Under the pieces are notes generated by a model. The model was not told where the DNA came from. It saw only the letters and a list, made by a program, of their open reading frames with translations, and ran no database searches. A stretch of 64,000 nucleotides of DNA from Xanthomonas sacchari (GTDB lineage Bacteria; Pseudomonadota; Gammaproteobacteria; Xanthomonadales; Xanthomonadaceae): positions 911,001-975,000 of the forward strand of contig NZ_CP100647.1 of the NCBI RefSeq assembly GCF_024266585.1, written 5' to 3'. Shown one piece after another: positions 45,478-56,184 of the stretch; within the stretch, counting starts at the first letter, position 1; the number at the start of each line of letters is the position of its first letter. A program made the position numbers and the translations under genes.

Positions 45478-46371
45478 ATGCACCGTCGATCCGTCCGTTC
45501 GTGGTGGCGCTGGAGCGCCATGATGTCGCTGCTGCTGGCGTGCGCCGCCGTCGCTGCCGACGGGGTCGGCCCCGGCGCGGTGCGCAAGCAGATCGAAAGC
45601 AGCATGCTGGTGTCCGGCACGATCGACATCGAACCCAGCGGCAAGGTGTCGGCGCTGGCGCTGGACCAGCAGGAGCGCCTGCCCAAGGGCGTGGTCGACT
45701 TCGTCCGCAACAGCGTGATGCAGTGGACGTTCGCGCCGGGCATGCGCGATGGCAAACCCGTGCCGGCGCGCGCGCCGATGACCCTGCGCCTGGTCGCCAA
45801 GCGCCAGCAGGGCGACGACTACCAGGTCGGGATCCGCGGCGCCGATTTCAGCCACTACGATCCCAACGACCGCAGCGTGGTGACCGCGATCCAGATGAAG
45901 CCGCCGGCCTATCCGGAAGCGGCCTACAGCGTCGGTGCCGCGGGGTCGGCGTACCTGGTGCTCAAGGTGGGCCGCGATGGCCACGTCGCCGATGCCGCGG
46001 TGGAGCAGGTCAACCTGCGCGTGGTGGCGTCCGAGCGGCAGATGCAGCAACTGCGCGACGTGCTGGGCAAGAGCGCGCTGGGCGCGGCGCGCAAATGGAC
46101 CTTCCGCCCGCCGAGCGAAGGCAAGGACGTGGAGGCGCCTTACTGGACCGTGCGCGTGCCGGTCGACTACGCGCTGCGCGACGACATTCCCCAGGGCGCG
46201 CCGTCCTCCTATGGCCGCTGGACGAGCTACATCCCCGGCCCGCGCCAGCGGGCGCCGTGGATCACCGGCGAAGACGCGACCGGCTTCTCGCCGGACCTGC
46301 TGCCGGCCGGCGGCGTGTACATGGCCGACGGCGCCGGCCCGCGCCTGCTGACGCCGCTGCAGGGCGGCTGA
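45478..46371 (+). CDS. Exported protein with TonB C-terminal-like domain
   Basis: 297 aa with a signal peptide (SWWRWSAMMSLLLACAAVAA, cleaved near residue 27). The middle (about 130-235) fits the TonB_C family: PPAYPEAAYSVGAAGSAYLVLKVGRDGHVADAAVEQVN, then ALGAARKWTFRP, the strand-helix-strand pattern of TonB C-termini. It lacks a proline-rich spanning region and a retained membrane anchor, so it is probably a periplasmic relative rather than a working energy transducer. AAGGA precedes the ATG. Stand-alone gene after aceK. Confidence 0.75.
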   Translation: MHRRSVRSWWRWSAMMSLLLACAAVAADGVGPGAVRKQIESSMLVSGTIDIEPSGKVSALALDQQERLPKGVVDFVRNSVMQWTFAPGMRDGKPVPARAPMTLRLVAKRQQGDDYQVGIRGADFSHYDPNDRSVVTAIQMKPPAYPEAAYSVGAAGSAYLVLKVGRDGHVADAAVEQVNLRVVASERQMQQLRDVLGKSALGAARKWTFRPPSEGKDVEAPYWTVRVPVDYALRDDIPQGAPSSYGRWTSYIPGPRQRAPWITGEDATGFSPDLLPAGGVYMADGAGPRLLTPLQGG

Positions 46372-46420
46372 GCGCCGAGGGCATGCAGGGCTGGACCGCC
46401 CGCGTCGGCGACCGGCCGAC

Positions 46421-47188
46421 CTAGCGCGCCGCGCGGCGCTCGCCGTCGCGGCGACGGGGCGAGACCACCAGCACCGCCAGCAACACCCCGGCCAGCAGCA
46501 GCGACGCACCGACCGTGCCCAGGTCCAGGCCGCCCTTGCCGGCCGGCTTGCTCAGCAGGTCGCCGAGGGTGGCGCCGAACGGTCGGGTCAGCACGAACGC
46601 CGCCCAGAACAGCGCCGTGCGCGAGACGCGGGTGAATGCATAGGCCAGGGCGATCGCCGCCAGCAGCGCCGCGATCAGCAGCGCACCGCCGGCGAAGCCC
46701 AGTCCCGAACTGTCGGCCAGGTAATCGCCCAGCGCGGTGCCCAGCGTGTTGGAGACCAGGATCGCCAGCCAGTAGAAGACCTCGGCGCGGCCGCTGCCGA
46801 TCCGTTCGACCGACAGGCTGCGTTCGCACAGCCACCAACTCGCCAGTACCGCGACCAGCAGGCTGACCAGCAGCAGCGCGCCCTGCGCGTAGCCCAGGCC
46901 CAGGCTGCGGTCCATGTAGTCCGACAGCGTGGTGCCGGCGGTGCTGGTGGTCAGGATCACCCACCAGTACCGCCACGGCTGGAACTGCCGTGCGCGCAGT
47001 TGCGCCCACAGCGAGACCAGGAACACCGCGAGCAGCAGCACGCTGCTCAGCGCATAGCCGACGTCCAGGGTCATCGACAGCAGGTCGCCGCCGGTCTCGC
47101 CGAGGGTGGTGGCGCAGATCTTCATCACCCAGAAGCCGAGGGTGACCGGGGCGACCTTGCTGACGGTGGTGTTGGTGGAGGCGGGCAT
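46421..47188 (-). CDS. Membrane protein of the COG4705 (DUF347) family
   Basis: 255 aa, polytopic inner-membrane protein with about eight helices arranged as four similar repeats. Each repeat holds a conserved acidic motif: TTLGETGGDLLS, TTLSDYMDRSLG, NTLGTALGDYLAD and RPFGATLGDLLSK. The repeated T-L-G-D within helices suggests a transported or bound cation, but the function is unknown to me. I chose MPASTNTTVSKVAPVTLGFW as start; the frame is open to 47263 but that sequence has no good ribosome-binding site. It converges on the TonB-C-like gene and follows rho. Confidence 0.75.
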   Translation of the reverse strand: MPASTNTTVSKVAPVTLGFWVMKICATTLGETGGDLLSMTLDVGYALSSVLLLAVFLVSLWAQLRARQFQPWRYWWVILTTSTAGTTLSDYMDRSLGLGYAQGALLLVSLLVAVLASWWLCERSLSVERIGSGRAEVFYWLAILVSNTLGTALGDYLADSSGLGFAGGALLIAALLAAIALAYAFTRVSRTALFWAAFVLTRPFGATLGDLLSKPAGKGGLDLGTVGASLLLAGVLLAVLVVSPRRRDGERRAAR

Positions 47189-47293
47189 GGCGGCGGACGC
47201 GGCGGGGCGAATGGCGCACATCTCACCCGCGCCCACGTCGAAAGACCGTCGGACCGGCGCCATGCAGGCGCGAGGTAGCGCAGCGCGGCCGCC

Positions 47294-47326
47294 AAAAACG
47301 CGAACGCCCCGCCGAAGCGGGGCGTT
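47294..47326 (-). terminator. Rho-independent terminator after rho
   Basis: On the minus strand, a perfect 10-bp stem AACGCCCCGC / GCGGGGCGTT with a TTCG tetraloop, followed by CGCG and five T, 22 bp after the rho stop. The T-run is offset by four bases. Confidence 0.75.
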
Positions 47327-47347
47327 GCGGTCGAACCTGCGCTGGAC

Positions 47348-49138
47348 TCAGCGCTTCATCGAACCGAAGAACTCGTCGTTGGACTTGGTGTTCTTCATCT
47401 TGTCCAGCAGGAACTCCATCGCCGCGATCTCGTCCATCGGGTGCAGCAGCTTGCGCAGGATCCAGATCTTCTGCAGCAGTTCCGGCTCGATCAGCAGGTC
47501 CTCGCGGCGGGTGCCGGAGCGGTTGATGTCGATCGCCGGGTACACGCGCTTCTCGGCGATACGGCGGTTCAGGTGCACTTCGCTGTTGCCGGTGCCCTTG
47601 AACTCTTCGTAGATCACCTCGTCCATCTTGCTGCCGGTCTCCACCAGCGCGGTGGCGATGATGGTCAGCGAGCCGCCTTCCTCGACGTTGCGCGCCGCGC
47701 CGAAGAAGCGCTTCGGGCGGTGCAGGGCGTTGGCGTCGACGCCGCCGCTGAGCACCTTGCCGGAGGACGGCACCACGTTGTTGTAGGCGCGGGCCAGGCG
47801 GGTGATCGAGTCGAGCAGGATCACCACGTCCTTCTTGTGTTCGACCAGGCGCTTGGCGCGCTCGATCACCATCTCGGCGACCTGCACGTGGCGCGCGGCC
47901 GGCTCGTCGAAGGTCGAGGAGATGACCTCGCCGCGCACGGTGCGCTGCATTTCGGTCACTTCTTCCGGGCGCTCATCGATCAGCAGCACGATCAGGTGCA
48001 CGTCCGGGTGGTTGGTGGTGATCGCCGTGGCCACCTGCTGCATCAGCATGGTCTTGCCGGCCTTGGGCGGGGACACGATCAGCGCGCGCTGGCCCTTGCC
48101 CTGCGGCGCCATCAGGTCGAGGATGCGGCCGGAGATGTCTTCCGAGGAACCGTTCCCGCGCTCCAGGGTGAAGCGCTTGCGCGGGAACAGCGCGGTCAGG
48201 TTCTCGAACAGGACCTTGTTCTTGCTCGCTTCCAGCGGCTCGCCGTTGATGGTGTCGACGATCGACAGCGCGAAGTAGCGCTCGCCGTCCTTCGGGAAGC
48301 GGATGCGCCCGGACAGGTGGTCGCCGGTGCGCAGGTTGAAGCGGCGGATCTGGCTGGGCGAGATATAGGTGTCGTCCGGGCCGGCCAGGTAGCTGGCCTC
48401 GGCCGCGCGCAGGAAGCCGAAGCCGTCCGGCAGGATTTCCAGCACGCCGTCGGCGGCGACGCCTTCGCCGTGGCGGGTCAGCACCTTCAGCAGGGCGAAG
48501 ATCACGTCCTGCTTGCGCGCGCGGGCCACGCCGTCCTGGATGTTGAGCTGCTCGGCGATGTCCAGCAGCTTCTGCGCCGGCATCTTCTTCAGGTCGCTCA
48601 GCGAGTAGATCGGGAAGCCTTCCGGCACGCTGGCGTGCGGGCGCGGCACGAACGGCTCGTTGCCGCCGTTGTCGCTGGGCAGGCCGCTGTCCTGGAAGCG
48701 GTCGCCGCCGCGCTGGTTGCGGTCGCGGTCGCGGCGATTGCGGAAGCGATCGCGGCGGTTGCCCTGCTGGTTGTTCTGGTTGTTCTGGTTCTGATTCTGG
48801 TTGTTGAAGCGGTTGCCGCCGTCGCGCGGCTCGCGGCCTTCGCGCGGCTCGCCGCCGTCGGACGCCTGGCCGCCGCCGCCCTGATGGGCCGGCGCGTCGC
48901 CGCCGCCGTGGCTCTGGCCGCCGTTCGCGGCCGGGGCCGGGGGCGCGTCCGGCGCCGCGGCGCGGGGCGCCTCGGCCTGGACGGGCGCGGGATTCAGCGG
49001 CAGGGTCGGCTGCGCCGGCGCGCCGTGCTCGGCGGCGCCCTCCGCGCCGCTCGCGGCCTTGCTGACGCGCGGCTTGCGCACGCGCTTCTCGGCGGGGGCG
49101 TCGGCGCTCCCGGGTTCGGACATGGTGTGATCGGACAA
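47348..49138 (-). CDS. rho: Transcription termination factor Rho with a long disordered N-terminal insertion
   Basis: Hexameric RNA-dependent ATPase that ends transcription, 596 aa against about 420 in E. coli. The family core starts around [20 protein letters not shown] (near residue 180) and carries the RNA-binding cold-shock-like domain ([15 protein letters not shown]), Walker A ([12 protein letters not shown]), Walker B ([16 protein letters not shown]) and the secondary RNA site. The extra N-terminus has Ala/Pro-rich sequence, then Gln/Asn ([14 protein letters not shown]) and Arg/Asp-rich ([14 protein letters not shown]) runs. The start TTG at 49138 has GAGGAA upstream; the next ATG five codons later is poorly placed. 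Confidence 0.95.
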   Translation of the reverse strand: MSDHTMSEPGSADAPAEKRVRKPRVSKAASGAEGAAEHGAPAQPTLPLNPAPVQAEAPRAAAPDAPPAPAANGGQSHGGGDAPAHQGGGGQASDGGEPREGREPRDGGNRFNNQNQNQNNQNNQQGNRRDRFRNRRDRDRNQRGGDRFQDSGLPSDNGGNEPFVPRPHASVPEGFPIYSLSDLKKMPAQKLLDIAEQLNIQDGVARARKQDVIFALLKVLTRHGEGVAADGVLEILPDGFGFLRAAEASYLAGPDDTYISPSQIRRFNLRTGDHLSGRIRFPKDGERYFALSIVDTINGEPLEASKNKVLFENLTALFPRKRFTLERGNGSSEDISGRILDLMAPQGKGQRALIVSPPKAGKTMLMQQVATAITTNHPDVHLIVLLIDERPEEVTEMQRTVRGEVISSTFDEPAARHVQVAEMVIERAKRLVEHKKDVVILLDSITRLARAYNNVVPSSGKVLSGGVDANALHRPKRFFGAARNVEEGGSLTIIATALVETGSKMDEVIYEEFKGTGNSEVHLNRRIAEKRVYPAIDINRSGTRREDLLIEPELLQKIWILRKLLHPMDEIAAMEFLLDKMKNTKSNDEFFGSMKR

Positions 49139-49380
49139 GTGGTGTTCCTCGCTAAGAGTGCGAGCGCCCAGCGTGGGGGCATACGGGGTTGGGAGGAGGT
49201 CTGGGAGAGAATCTTCCAGAGGGGGTGCGGTGCGCGAATGCCACCGGATGCATCGACACTATCACCGCCACGCAAGCACGGCAAGCGGGCGTTTGCGGGC
49301 GATTCAGCCGGCGGCGGCGCAAGCCCGGCCGGGATGCCGCGGCGCCGCTCCGGTTGCGGAGCGGGCGCCGGCAGCGGACG

Positions 49381-49722
49381 TCAGGCGGCGCTGCCGCCCA
49401 GGGTCTTGTCGATCATCTGGGTCAGCTGGCCCTTGCCGACCGCGCCGATCTGGGTGGCCTGGATCTTGCCGTTCTTGAACAGCAGCAGCATCGGGATCGA
49501 GCGCACGTGGTACTTGATCGCGGTGGCGCGGTTCTCGTCCACGTTGACCTTGGCGACCTTGAGGCGGCCGTCGTAGGTGTCGGCGAGGTCGTCCAGCACC
49601 GGCGCGATCATCTTGCACGGGCCGCACCACTCGGCCCAGAAGTCCACCAGGACCGGCTCGTCGGACTGCAGCACCGTGGCATCGAAATCGGCGTCGCCGA
49701 CGTAAAGCACCTTGTCGCTCAC
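49381..49722 (-). CDS. trxA: Thioredoxin
   Basis: Cytoplasmic disulphide reductase, 113 aa, with the active site WAEWCGPCKMIAP, the cis-proline segment RSIPMLLLFKNG and KVNVDENRATAIKYHV. I placed the start at the GTG of position 49722 (VSDKVLYVGDADFD), with AGGAG ten bases upstream; a longer open frame has no support. It is upstream of rho on the same strand and divergent from rhlB. Confidence 0.95.
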   Translation of the reverse strand: MSDKVLYVGDADFDATVLQSDEPVLVDFWAEWCGPCKMIAPVLDDLADTYDGRLKVAKVNVDENRATAIKYHVRSIPMLLLFKNGKIQATQIGAVGKGQLTQMIDKTLGGSAA

Positions 49723-49924
49723 TTTGGGGGTTCTCCTGGGCCAATGCGACCGACCGGACCGGGTGGCCGCCGCATTGCGGTAAACTGGGGCATTGCGCGG
49801 CGAACTCAAGGGATTCCCCCTGTCGCGCGACCCGGTATGGAAGACGCCAGTGTGCGACGCTGCCGGGACCGATGCAAGCCGCGACCTTACGCTTCGGGCG
49901 GGGTGGCCTCACGAAGATGGAATG

Positions 49925-51688
49925 ATGAGCGACAAACCGCTGACCGATGTGACTTTTTCCGCGTTCGACCTGCATCCTGCGCTGCTCGCAGGGCTCGAGG
50001 GCGCCGGCTTCACCCGCTGCACCCCGATCCAGGCGCTGACCCTACCGGTGGCCCTGCCGGGCCGCGACGTGGCCGGCCAGGCCCAGACCGGCACCGGCAA
50101 GACCCTGGCGTTCCTGGTGGCGGTGATGAACCGCCTGCTCAGCCGCCCGGCGCTGGCCGACCGCAAGCCGGAGGATCCGCGCGCGCTGATCCTGGCGCCG
50201 ACCCGCGAACTGGCGATCCAGATCCACAAGGACGCGGTCAAGTTCGGCTCCGAGCTGGGCCTGCGCTTCGCCCTGGTCTACGGCGGCGTGGACTACGACA
50301 AGCAGCGCGAACTGCTGCAGCAGGGCGTGGACGTGATCATCGCCACCCCCGGCCGCCTGATCGACTACGTCAAGCAGCACAAGGTGGTGTCGCTGCACGC
50401 CTGCGAGATCTGCGTGCTCGACGAAGCCGACCGCATGTTCGACCTGGGCTTCATCAAGGACATCCGCTTCCTGCTGCGGCGCATGCCCGAGCGCGGCACC
50501 CGGCAGACCCTGCTGTTCTCGGCCACCCTCAGCCACCGCGTGCTGGAGCTGGCGTACGAGCACATGAACGAGCCGGAAAAGCTCGTGGTCGAGACCGAGA
50601 GCATCACCGCCGCGCGCGTGCGCCAGCGCATCTACTTCCCCTCCGACGAGGAGAAGCTGACCCTGCTGCTGGGCCTGCTCTCGCGCAGCGAGGGCGCGCG
50701 CACCATGGTGTTCGTCAACACCAAGGCATTCGTCGAGCGGGTGGCGCGGGCGCTGGAGCGCAACGGCTACCGGGTCGGCGTGCTGTCCGGCGACGTGCCG
50801 CAGAAGAAGCGCGAGACCCTGCTCAACCGCTTCCAGAAGGGCCAGCTGGAGATCCTGGTGGCCACCGACGTGGCCGCGCGCGGCCTGCACATCGACGGGG
50901 TCAAGTACGTCTACAACTACGACCTGCCGTTCGACGCCGAGGACTACGTGCACCGCATCGGCCGCACCGCGCGGCTGGGCGAGGAGGGCGACGCGATCAG
51001 CTTCGCCTGCGAGCGCTACGCGATGAGCCTGCCGGACATCGAGGCCTACATCGAACAGAAGATCCCGGTCGAGCCGGTCACCGCCGAATTGCTGGTGGCG
51101 TTGCCGCGCACCCCGCGCGCGGCGGTGGAGGGCGAGGCCGCCGAGGCCGACGGCGAGGAGAGCATCGGCGAGATCTTCCGCGAGGCCCGCGCCCAGCGCG
51201 AGGCCGACGAGCAGCGTCGCGGCGGTGGCCGCGGCAAGCCGGGCGGCGGTCGCAGCGGCCCGGGCGGCCGTGGCGAGTCGCGCAGCGCCGACGGCAAGCC
51301 GCGGCGTCCGCGCGCGCCGCGCCCGGCCGACGCCGCGGCTGTTGCCGCGGACGGCACCGCGCCGGCCGCCGCTGCGCCGGCGCCGGCGCCGGCGCCCAAG
51401 CCGCCGCGTGCTGCGCCGGCCGAGGGCGCCGCGCCTGCGGTCGAGGGCGAGCGTGCGCCGCGCAAGCGCCGCCGCCGTCGCGGCGGGCGCCCGCTGGAAG
51501 GCGCCGATGGCGCGCAGGCCGGCAACGGCAGCGCCGCGCCGGCGACCGCGGCCCCGGCCCGGCCGGTGCAGGTCGTGGCCACCCCGGTCAAGGCCGCGCG
51601 CCAGGCCGAGCGCGGCGCGGCGGCGAAGAACGATTCGTTCCTGACCCGCCTGGGCCGCAAGCTGCGCTCGCTGGTCTCCAGCTCCTGA
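49925..51688 (+). CDS. rhlB: ATP-dependent RNA helicase RhlB-like with Arg/Ala/Pro-rich tail
   Basis: DEAD-box RNA helicase, 587 aa, probably unwinding RNA in the degradosome. Q motif ([13 protein letters not shown]), [38 protein letters not shown] and [12 protein letters not shown] are all intact within residues 1-380. The tail from about 400 is low complexity: Gly/Arg-rich ([20 protein letters not shown]), then Ala/Pro, a basic block ([13 protein letters not shown]) and a short helical end ([17 protein letters not shown]). The basic tail probably binds RNA. I took the second of two adjacent ATG codons. Confidence 0.92.
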   Translation: MSDKPLTDVTFSAFDLHPALLAGLEGAGFTRCTPIQALTLPVALPGRDVAGQAQTGTGKTLAFLVAVMNRLLSRPALADRKPEDPRALILAPTRELAIQIHKDAVKFGSELGLRFALVYGGVDYDKQRELLQQGVDVIIATPGRLIDYVKQHKVVSLHACEICVLDEADRMFDLGFIKDIRFLLRRMPERGTRQTLLFSATLSHRVLELAYEHMNEPEKLVVETESITAARVRQRIYFPSDEEKLTLLLGLLSRSEGARTMVFVNTKAFVERVARALERNGYRVGVLSGDVPQKKRETLLNRFQKGQLEILVATDVAARGLHIDGVKYVYNYDLPFDAEDYVHRIGRTARLGEEGDAISFACERYAMSLPDIEAYIEQKIPVEPVTAELLVALPRTPRAAVEGEAAEADGEESIGEIFREARAQREADEQRRGGGRGKPGGGRSGPGGRGESRSADGKPRRPRAPRPADAAAVAADGTAPAAAAPAPAPAPKPPRAAPAEGAAPAVEGERAPRKRRRRRGGRPLEGADGAQAGNGSAAPATAAPARPVQVVATPVKAARQAERGAAAKNDSFLTRLGRKLRSLVSSS

Positions 51689-51761
51689 TCCGGGCCCGTC
51701 GTCCGCCGCGTGCGCCGCATGCGGTGGACGAATACCCGGGCCGCTCCGGCATAATCGCCGG

Positions 51762-52448
51762 ATGAGCGTTCTGCGGTTCGACAATGTCAGCAAACAGTAC
51801 GCCGGTGGCCACGCGGCGCTGGTGGACGTCAGCTTCGAGGTCGAGGAGGGCGAGATGCTGTTCGTCACCGGCCACTCCGGTGCCGGCAAGAGCACCCTGC
51901 TCAAGCTGATCCACCTGAGCGAGCGGCCCTCGCGCGGCGCTGTGCTGTTCGGCGAGCGCAACCTGCTGAAGGTGCGCGGCCGCCGCGTGCCGCTGCACCG
52001 GCGCGAGGTCGGCGTGGTCTACCAGGACCACCGCCTGCTCACCGACCGCAGCATCGCCGAGAACGTGGCGTTGCCGCTGATCCTGCGCGGCACCCGCCGT
52101 GCCGAGATCGGCAAGCGCGTGCGCTCGGTGCTCGAGCGCATGGGCCTGGGCCACCGCGAGAAGGCATTGCCCTCGCAGCTGTCGGCCGGCGAGCAGCAGC
52201 GCGTCGGCATCGCCCGGGCGATGGTCGGCGAGCCGCGGCTGCTGGTCGCCGACGAACCCACCGGCAACCTCGACCCGACCCTGGCCGCCGAGATCATGCA
52301 ACTGTTCGCCGAACTGCCGGCGCGCGGCACCAGCGTGCTGGTGGTCAGCCACGACCTGGCGCTGCTCAAGCAGATGCGCAAGCGCGTGCTGATCCTGGAC
52401 CACGGCCGCCTGGTCGACGACATCTCGCCGCAGGACCTGGCCGAATGA
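51762..52448 (+). CDS. ftsE: Cell-division ATP-binding protein FtsE
   Basis: ABC ATPase, 228 aa, which with FtsX couples the divisome to peptidoglycan-hydrolase activation. Walker A GHSGAGKSTLLKL, Q-loop VVYQDHRLL, signature LSAGEQQRVGIARA, Walker B LLVADEPTGNLD and the H-loop VVSHDLALL are intact. Its stop overlaps the ftsX start by four bases (ATGA), so they are coupled. Confidence 0.96.
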   Translation: MSVLRFDNVSKQYAGGHAALVDVSFEVEEGEMLFVTGHSGAGKSTLLKLIHLSERPSRGAVLFGERNLLKVRGRRVPLHRREVGVVYQDHRLLTDRSIAENVALPLILRGTRRAEIGKRVRSVLERMGLGHREKALPSQLSAGEQQRVGIARAMVGEPRLLVADEPTGNLDPTLAAEIMQLFAELPARGTSVLVVSHDLALLKQMRKRVLILDHGRLVDDISPQDLAE

Positions 52449-53389
52449 GCGCGCGCAATGCCGGCGCCGCGGCGCCCTCGCGGCTGGGCGTGTGGTGGGA
52501 CCACCACCTGCACAGCATCGTCTACAGCCTCGGCCGCGCCATGCGCAAGCCGTGGGCGACGCTGCTGACCATGGCGGTGATGGCGCTGGCGCTGACCCTG
52601 CCGCTGGGCCTGTCGATCGCCCTGGACAACCTCAAGCAGTTCGCCGGCAGCGTGCAGCAGTCGCGCGACATCAACGTGTTCCTGAAGACCGACGTCGACG
52701 CCGCCGCGGCGCAGGCGCTGGCGCAGACCCTGCGCGGCCGTGGCGACGTGGCCGCGGTGACGTTGCGCACGCCCGCCGAGGGCATGGCCGAGCTGCGCGA
52801 CAGCGCCGGCCTCGGCGAGGCGCTGGATGCGCTGCAGGACAACCCGCTGCCGACGCTGCTGATCGTCACCCCGGCCGCGGCCGACGACACCCCGCTGGCG
52901 ACCGCGCTGACCGCGCTGCCGCAGGCCGACCTGGTCCAGCACGACGCGCTGTGGCGCAAGCGCCTGGACGGCTGGCTGCATTTCGGCGAACGCCTGGTGC
53001 AGGTGCTGTCGCTGCTGCTCGGCGCCGGTGCGGTGCTGGTGGTCGGCAACACCGTGCGCCTGGACATCCAGTCGCGGCGCGAGGAGATCGGCGTGCTGCA
53101 GTTGCTCGGCGCCAGCGACGGCTTCATCCGCCGCCCATTCCTGTACCTGGGCGCCTGGTACGGCTTCGGCGCCGGGGTGCTGGCGCTGGGCCTGCTCGCC
53201 GCCTCCGGGATGGCCCTGGGCCAGCCGCTGGCGGCGCTGGCCGACAGCTACGGCAGCCATTTCGTGCTGCACGGGCTGGACGCGCTGCACGCGGGGCTGG
53301 TGCTGCTCGGCACCCTGCTGCTGGGCTGGCTCGGCGCCTGGCTGGTGACCGGCCACTTCCTGCGCCAGACGCGGCCCACCGACACCTGA
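52445..53389 (+). CDS. ftsX: Cell-division membrane protein FtsX
   Basis: Polytopic partner of FtsE, 314 aa. There is a cytoplasmic N-terminus, one helix (ATLLTMAVMALALTLPLGLS), a periplasmic domain of about 110 residues that should bind the peptidoglycan-hydrolase activator, and three C-terminal helices. VGNTVRLDIQSRREEIGVLQLLGASDGFIRRPF is the conserved cytoplasmic coupling segment of the family. It is in an operon with ftsE and is followed after 7 bp by a response-regulator gene. Confidence 0.95.
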   Translation: MSARNAGAAAPSRLGVWWDHHLHSIVYSLGRAMRKPWATLLTMAVMALALTLPLGLSIALDNLKQFAGSVQQSRDINVFLKTDVDAAAAQALAQTLRGRGDVAAVTLRTPAEGMAELRDSAGLGEALDALQDNPLPTLLIVTPAAADDTPLATALTALPQADLVQHDALWRKRLDGWLHFGERLVQVLSLLLGAGAVLVVGNTVRLDIQSRREEIGVLQLLGASDGFIRRPFLYLGAWYGFGAGVLALGLLAASGMALGQPLAALADSYGSHFVLHGLDALHAGLVLLGTLLLGWLGAWLVTGHFLRQTRPTDT

Positions 53390-53396
53390 GGCGCGC

Positions 53397-54239
53397 ATGG
53401 CCGGGCACGAGCTCAAGCATCTGATCAGCGCCGCCCCGCGGGTGATGGTGGTCGATGGCTCCAAGCTGGTGCGCAAGCTGATCGCCGACGTGCTGCACCG
53501 CGAACTGCCCGACGTGACCGTGGTCGGCTGTGCCAGCATCGCCGAGGCGCGCGCCGCGCTGGAGGCCGGCCCGGTCGACCTGGTCACCACCTCGCTGGGG
53601 CTGCCGGACGGCGACGGCCTGACCCTGGCGCGCAGCGTGCGCGACGCCGTTGGCCAGGCCTATGTGCCGGTGATCGTGGTTTCCGGCGACGCCCAGCAGC
53701 ACCTGGTCGAGCGCCGTTTCACCGAGTACGTCACCGACTACTTCGACAAGGCGCTCGGCCACGAGGCGCTGGCCACGTTCATCCGCGGCTACGTGCAGCC
53801 GCAGCCGGTGGCCGGCGCCACCGTGCTCTACGTCGAGGACAGCCGGGTGGTGGCCGAGGCGACCAAGCGCATGCTCGAACGCCAGCAGCTGCACGTGGTG
53901 CACGTGCTCAGCGCCGAGGACGCGTTCGCCCTGCTCACCGCTGAGTCGCTGGGCCGCACCACCCGCCGCATCGACCTGGTGCTGACCGACGTCACCCTCA
54001 AGGGCGAACTCAACGGCCGCGACGTGGTCCAGCGCATCCGCGTGGACTTCGCCTACGGCAAGCGGCGCATGCCGGTGCTGGTGATGACCGGCGACAGCAA
54101 CCCGCACACCCAGTCCGAGCTGCTGCGCGCCGGCGCCAACGATCTGGTGCAGAAACCGATCGAAGAGCGCCTGCTGGTCACCAAGGTGCTGTTCCAGTTG
54201 CGCCTGGCCCGGCTCGACGAGATCGCCGTGACCTTCTGA
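53397..54239 (+). CDS. Response regulator with two receiver domains, the first lacking its phospho-acceptor
   Basis: 280 aa with no output domain. Receiver 1 (about 14-125) starts [19 protein letters not shown], but the usual acceptor Asp is replaced: [14 protein letters not shown] has Ser where Asp is expected. Receiver 2 (about 140-270) has [18 protein letters not shown], the acceptor in [19 protein letters not shown] and the conserved Lys in LVQKPIEE. Receiver 1 is therefore probably structural or allosteric. It directly follows ftsX and precedes ung. No histidine kinase is in the window. Confidence 0.85.
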   Translation: MAGHELKHLISAAPRVMVVDGSKLVRKLIADVLHRELPDVTVVGCASIAEARAALEAGPVDLVTTSLGLPDGDGLTLARSVRDAVGQAYVPVIVVSGDAQQHLVERRFTEYVTDYFDKALGHEALATFIRGYVQPQPVAGATVLYVEDSRVVAEATKRMLERQQLHVVHVLSAEDAFALLTAESLGRTTRRIDLVLTDVTLKGELNGRDVVQRIRVDFAYGKRRMPVLVMTGDSNPHTQSELLRAGANDLVQKPIEERLLVTKVLFQLRLARLDEIAVTF

Positions 54240-54264
54240 ACCCGATGCACCGAGCCTGGACGCA

Positions 54265-54996
54265 ATGAGCAACAACGAAGAAGAGAACCGGATCCAGCTG
54301 GAGCCGTCGTGGAAGGCGCGGGTCGGCGACTGGCTGCTGCGCCCGGAGATGCGCGAGCTGGCGGCGTTCCTGCGCCAGCGCAAGGCCGCCGGCGCCCGCG
54401 TGTTCCCGCCTGGGCGGCAGATCTTCGCCGCCTTCGATGCCACCCCGTTCGAACGGGTGGAGGTGGTGATCCTCGGCCAGGACCCGTACCACGGCTACGG
54501 CCAGGCGCACGGGCTGTGCTTCTCGGTGCTGCCCGGGGTGCCGGTGCCGCCGTCGCTGCTGAACATCTACAAGGAGATCGAGGACGACCTGGGCATCCGC
54601 CGTCCCGACCACGGCTGCCTGCTGCCGTGGGCGCAGCGCGGGGTGCTGCTGCTCAACGCGGTGCTGACGGTGGAGGAAGGCCGCGCCGGCGCGCACCAGG
54701 GCAAGGGCTGGGAGGGCTTCACCGACCACGTCGTGGAGACCCTCAACCGCGAGCGCGAGGGCCTGGTGTTCCTGCTCTGGGGCAGCTACGCCCAGGCCAA
54801 GGGCAAGGTCATCGACACCCGCCGCCACCGCGTGCTCAAGGCCCCGCACCCCTCGCCGCTGTCGGCGCACCGCGGTTTCCTCGGCTGCAAGCATTTCTCC
54901 GCGGCCAACGAGTACCTGCGGCGGCGCGGCGCCACCCCGATCGACTGGAGCCTGCCGCCGCGCGCGGAGCTGGAGGCGGCGCTGCGCGGCGCCTGA
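54265..54996 (+). CDS. ung: Uracil-DNA glycosylase
   Basis: Family 1 DNA-repair enzyme that removes uracil from DNA, 243 aa. The water-activating motif [18 protein letters not shown], the uracil-pocket segment [17 protein letters not shown] and the intercalation loop [20 protein letters not shown] are intact. It starts 25 bp after the response-regulator gene, so the two may share a transcript. Confidence 0.96.
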   Translation: MSNNEEENRIQLEPSWKARVGDWLLRPEMRELAAFLRQRKAAGARVFPPGRQIFAAFDATPFERVEVVILGQDPYHGYGQAHGLCFSVLPGVPVPPSLLNIYKEIEDDLGIRRPDHGCLLPWAQRGVLLLNAVLTVEEGRAGAHQGKGWEGFTDHVVETLNREREGLVFLLWGSYAQAKGKVIDTRRHRVLKAPHPSPLSAHRGFLGCKHFSAANEYLRRRGATPIDWSLPPRAELEAALRGA

Positions 54997-55204
54997 ACGC
55001 CGGTTGGATGGGCGGCGGTGTCACCCGGCATGGACGCCATTTTGGCGAACCGGGTGCTATGTTGGGGGTCAAATCTCGGGATCGCTGCGGATCCTGATTG
55101 TTCCGATGGCTTGTGATGCAGTGTCATTCCTGATTCGAATGTTGCATAAACAGAACACAGGAACTTTTTACTGTACCCAGCAGTCCAATTAGTAGACTGC
55201 TAAG

Positions 55205-56092
<888 letters not shown>

Positions 56093-56134
56093 TGCCCGTT
56101 CCCCGCAAGCGCCCGGACGATCGTGCCGGGAGAC

Positions 56135-56165
56135 AAAAAAACGGCCCGCATGGGCCGTTTTTTTT
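56135..56165. terminator. Bidirectional Rho-independent terminator after rpoH
   Basis: ACGGCCC-GCAT-GGGCCGT with six A on the left and eight T on the right, so it can act for rpoH and for transcripts arriving on the minus strand. Confidence 0.95.
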
Positions 56166-56184
56166 GGGGCGGCGCGATCCAGGG

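Noticed and set aside
49793-49924. N-terminal extension of RhlB from 49793
   Set aside because: The extension has no helicase-family character and overlaps the divergent trxA promoter area; the paired ATG at 49922/49925 fits the family start.
54997-55204. A defined heat-shock or sigma-70 promoter for rpoH
   Set aside because: A TTGCAT and AT-rich stretch exist near 55142-55175, but no -10 at acceptable spacing stood out, so I did not list a promoter.
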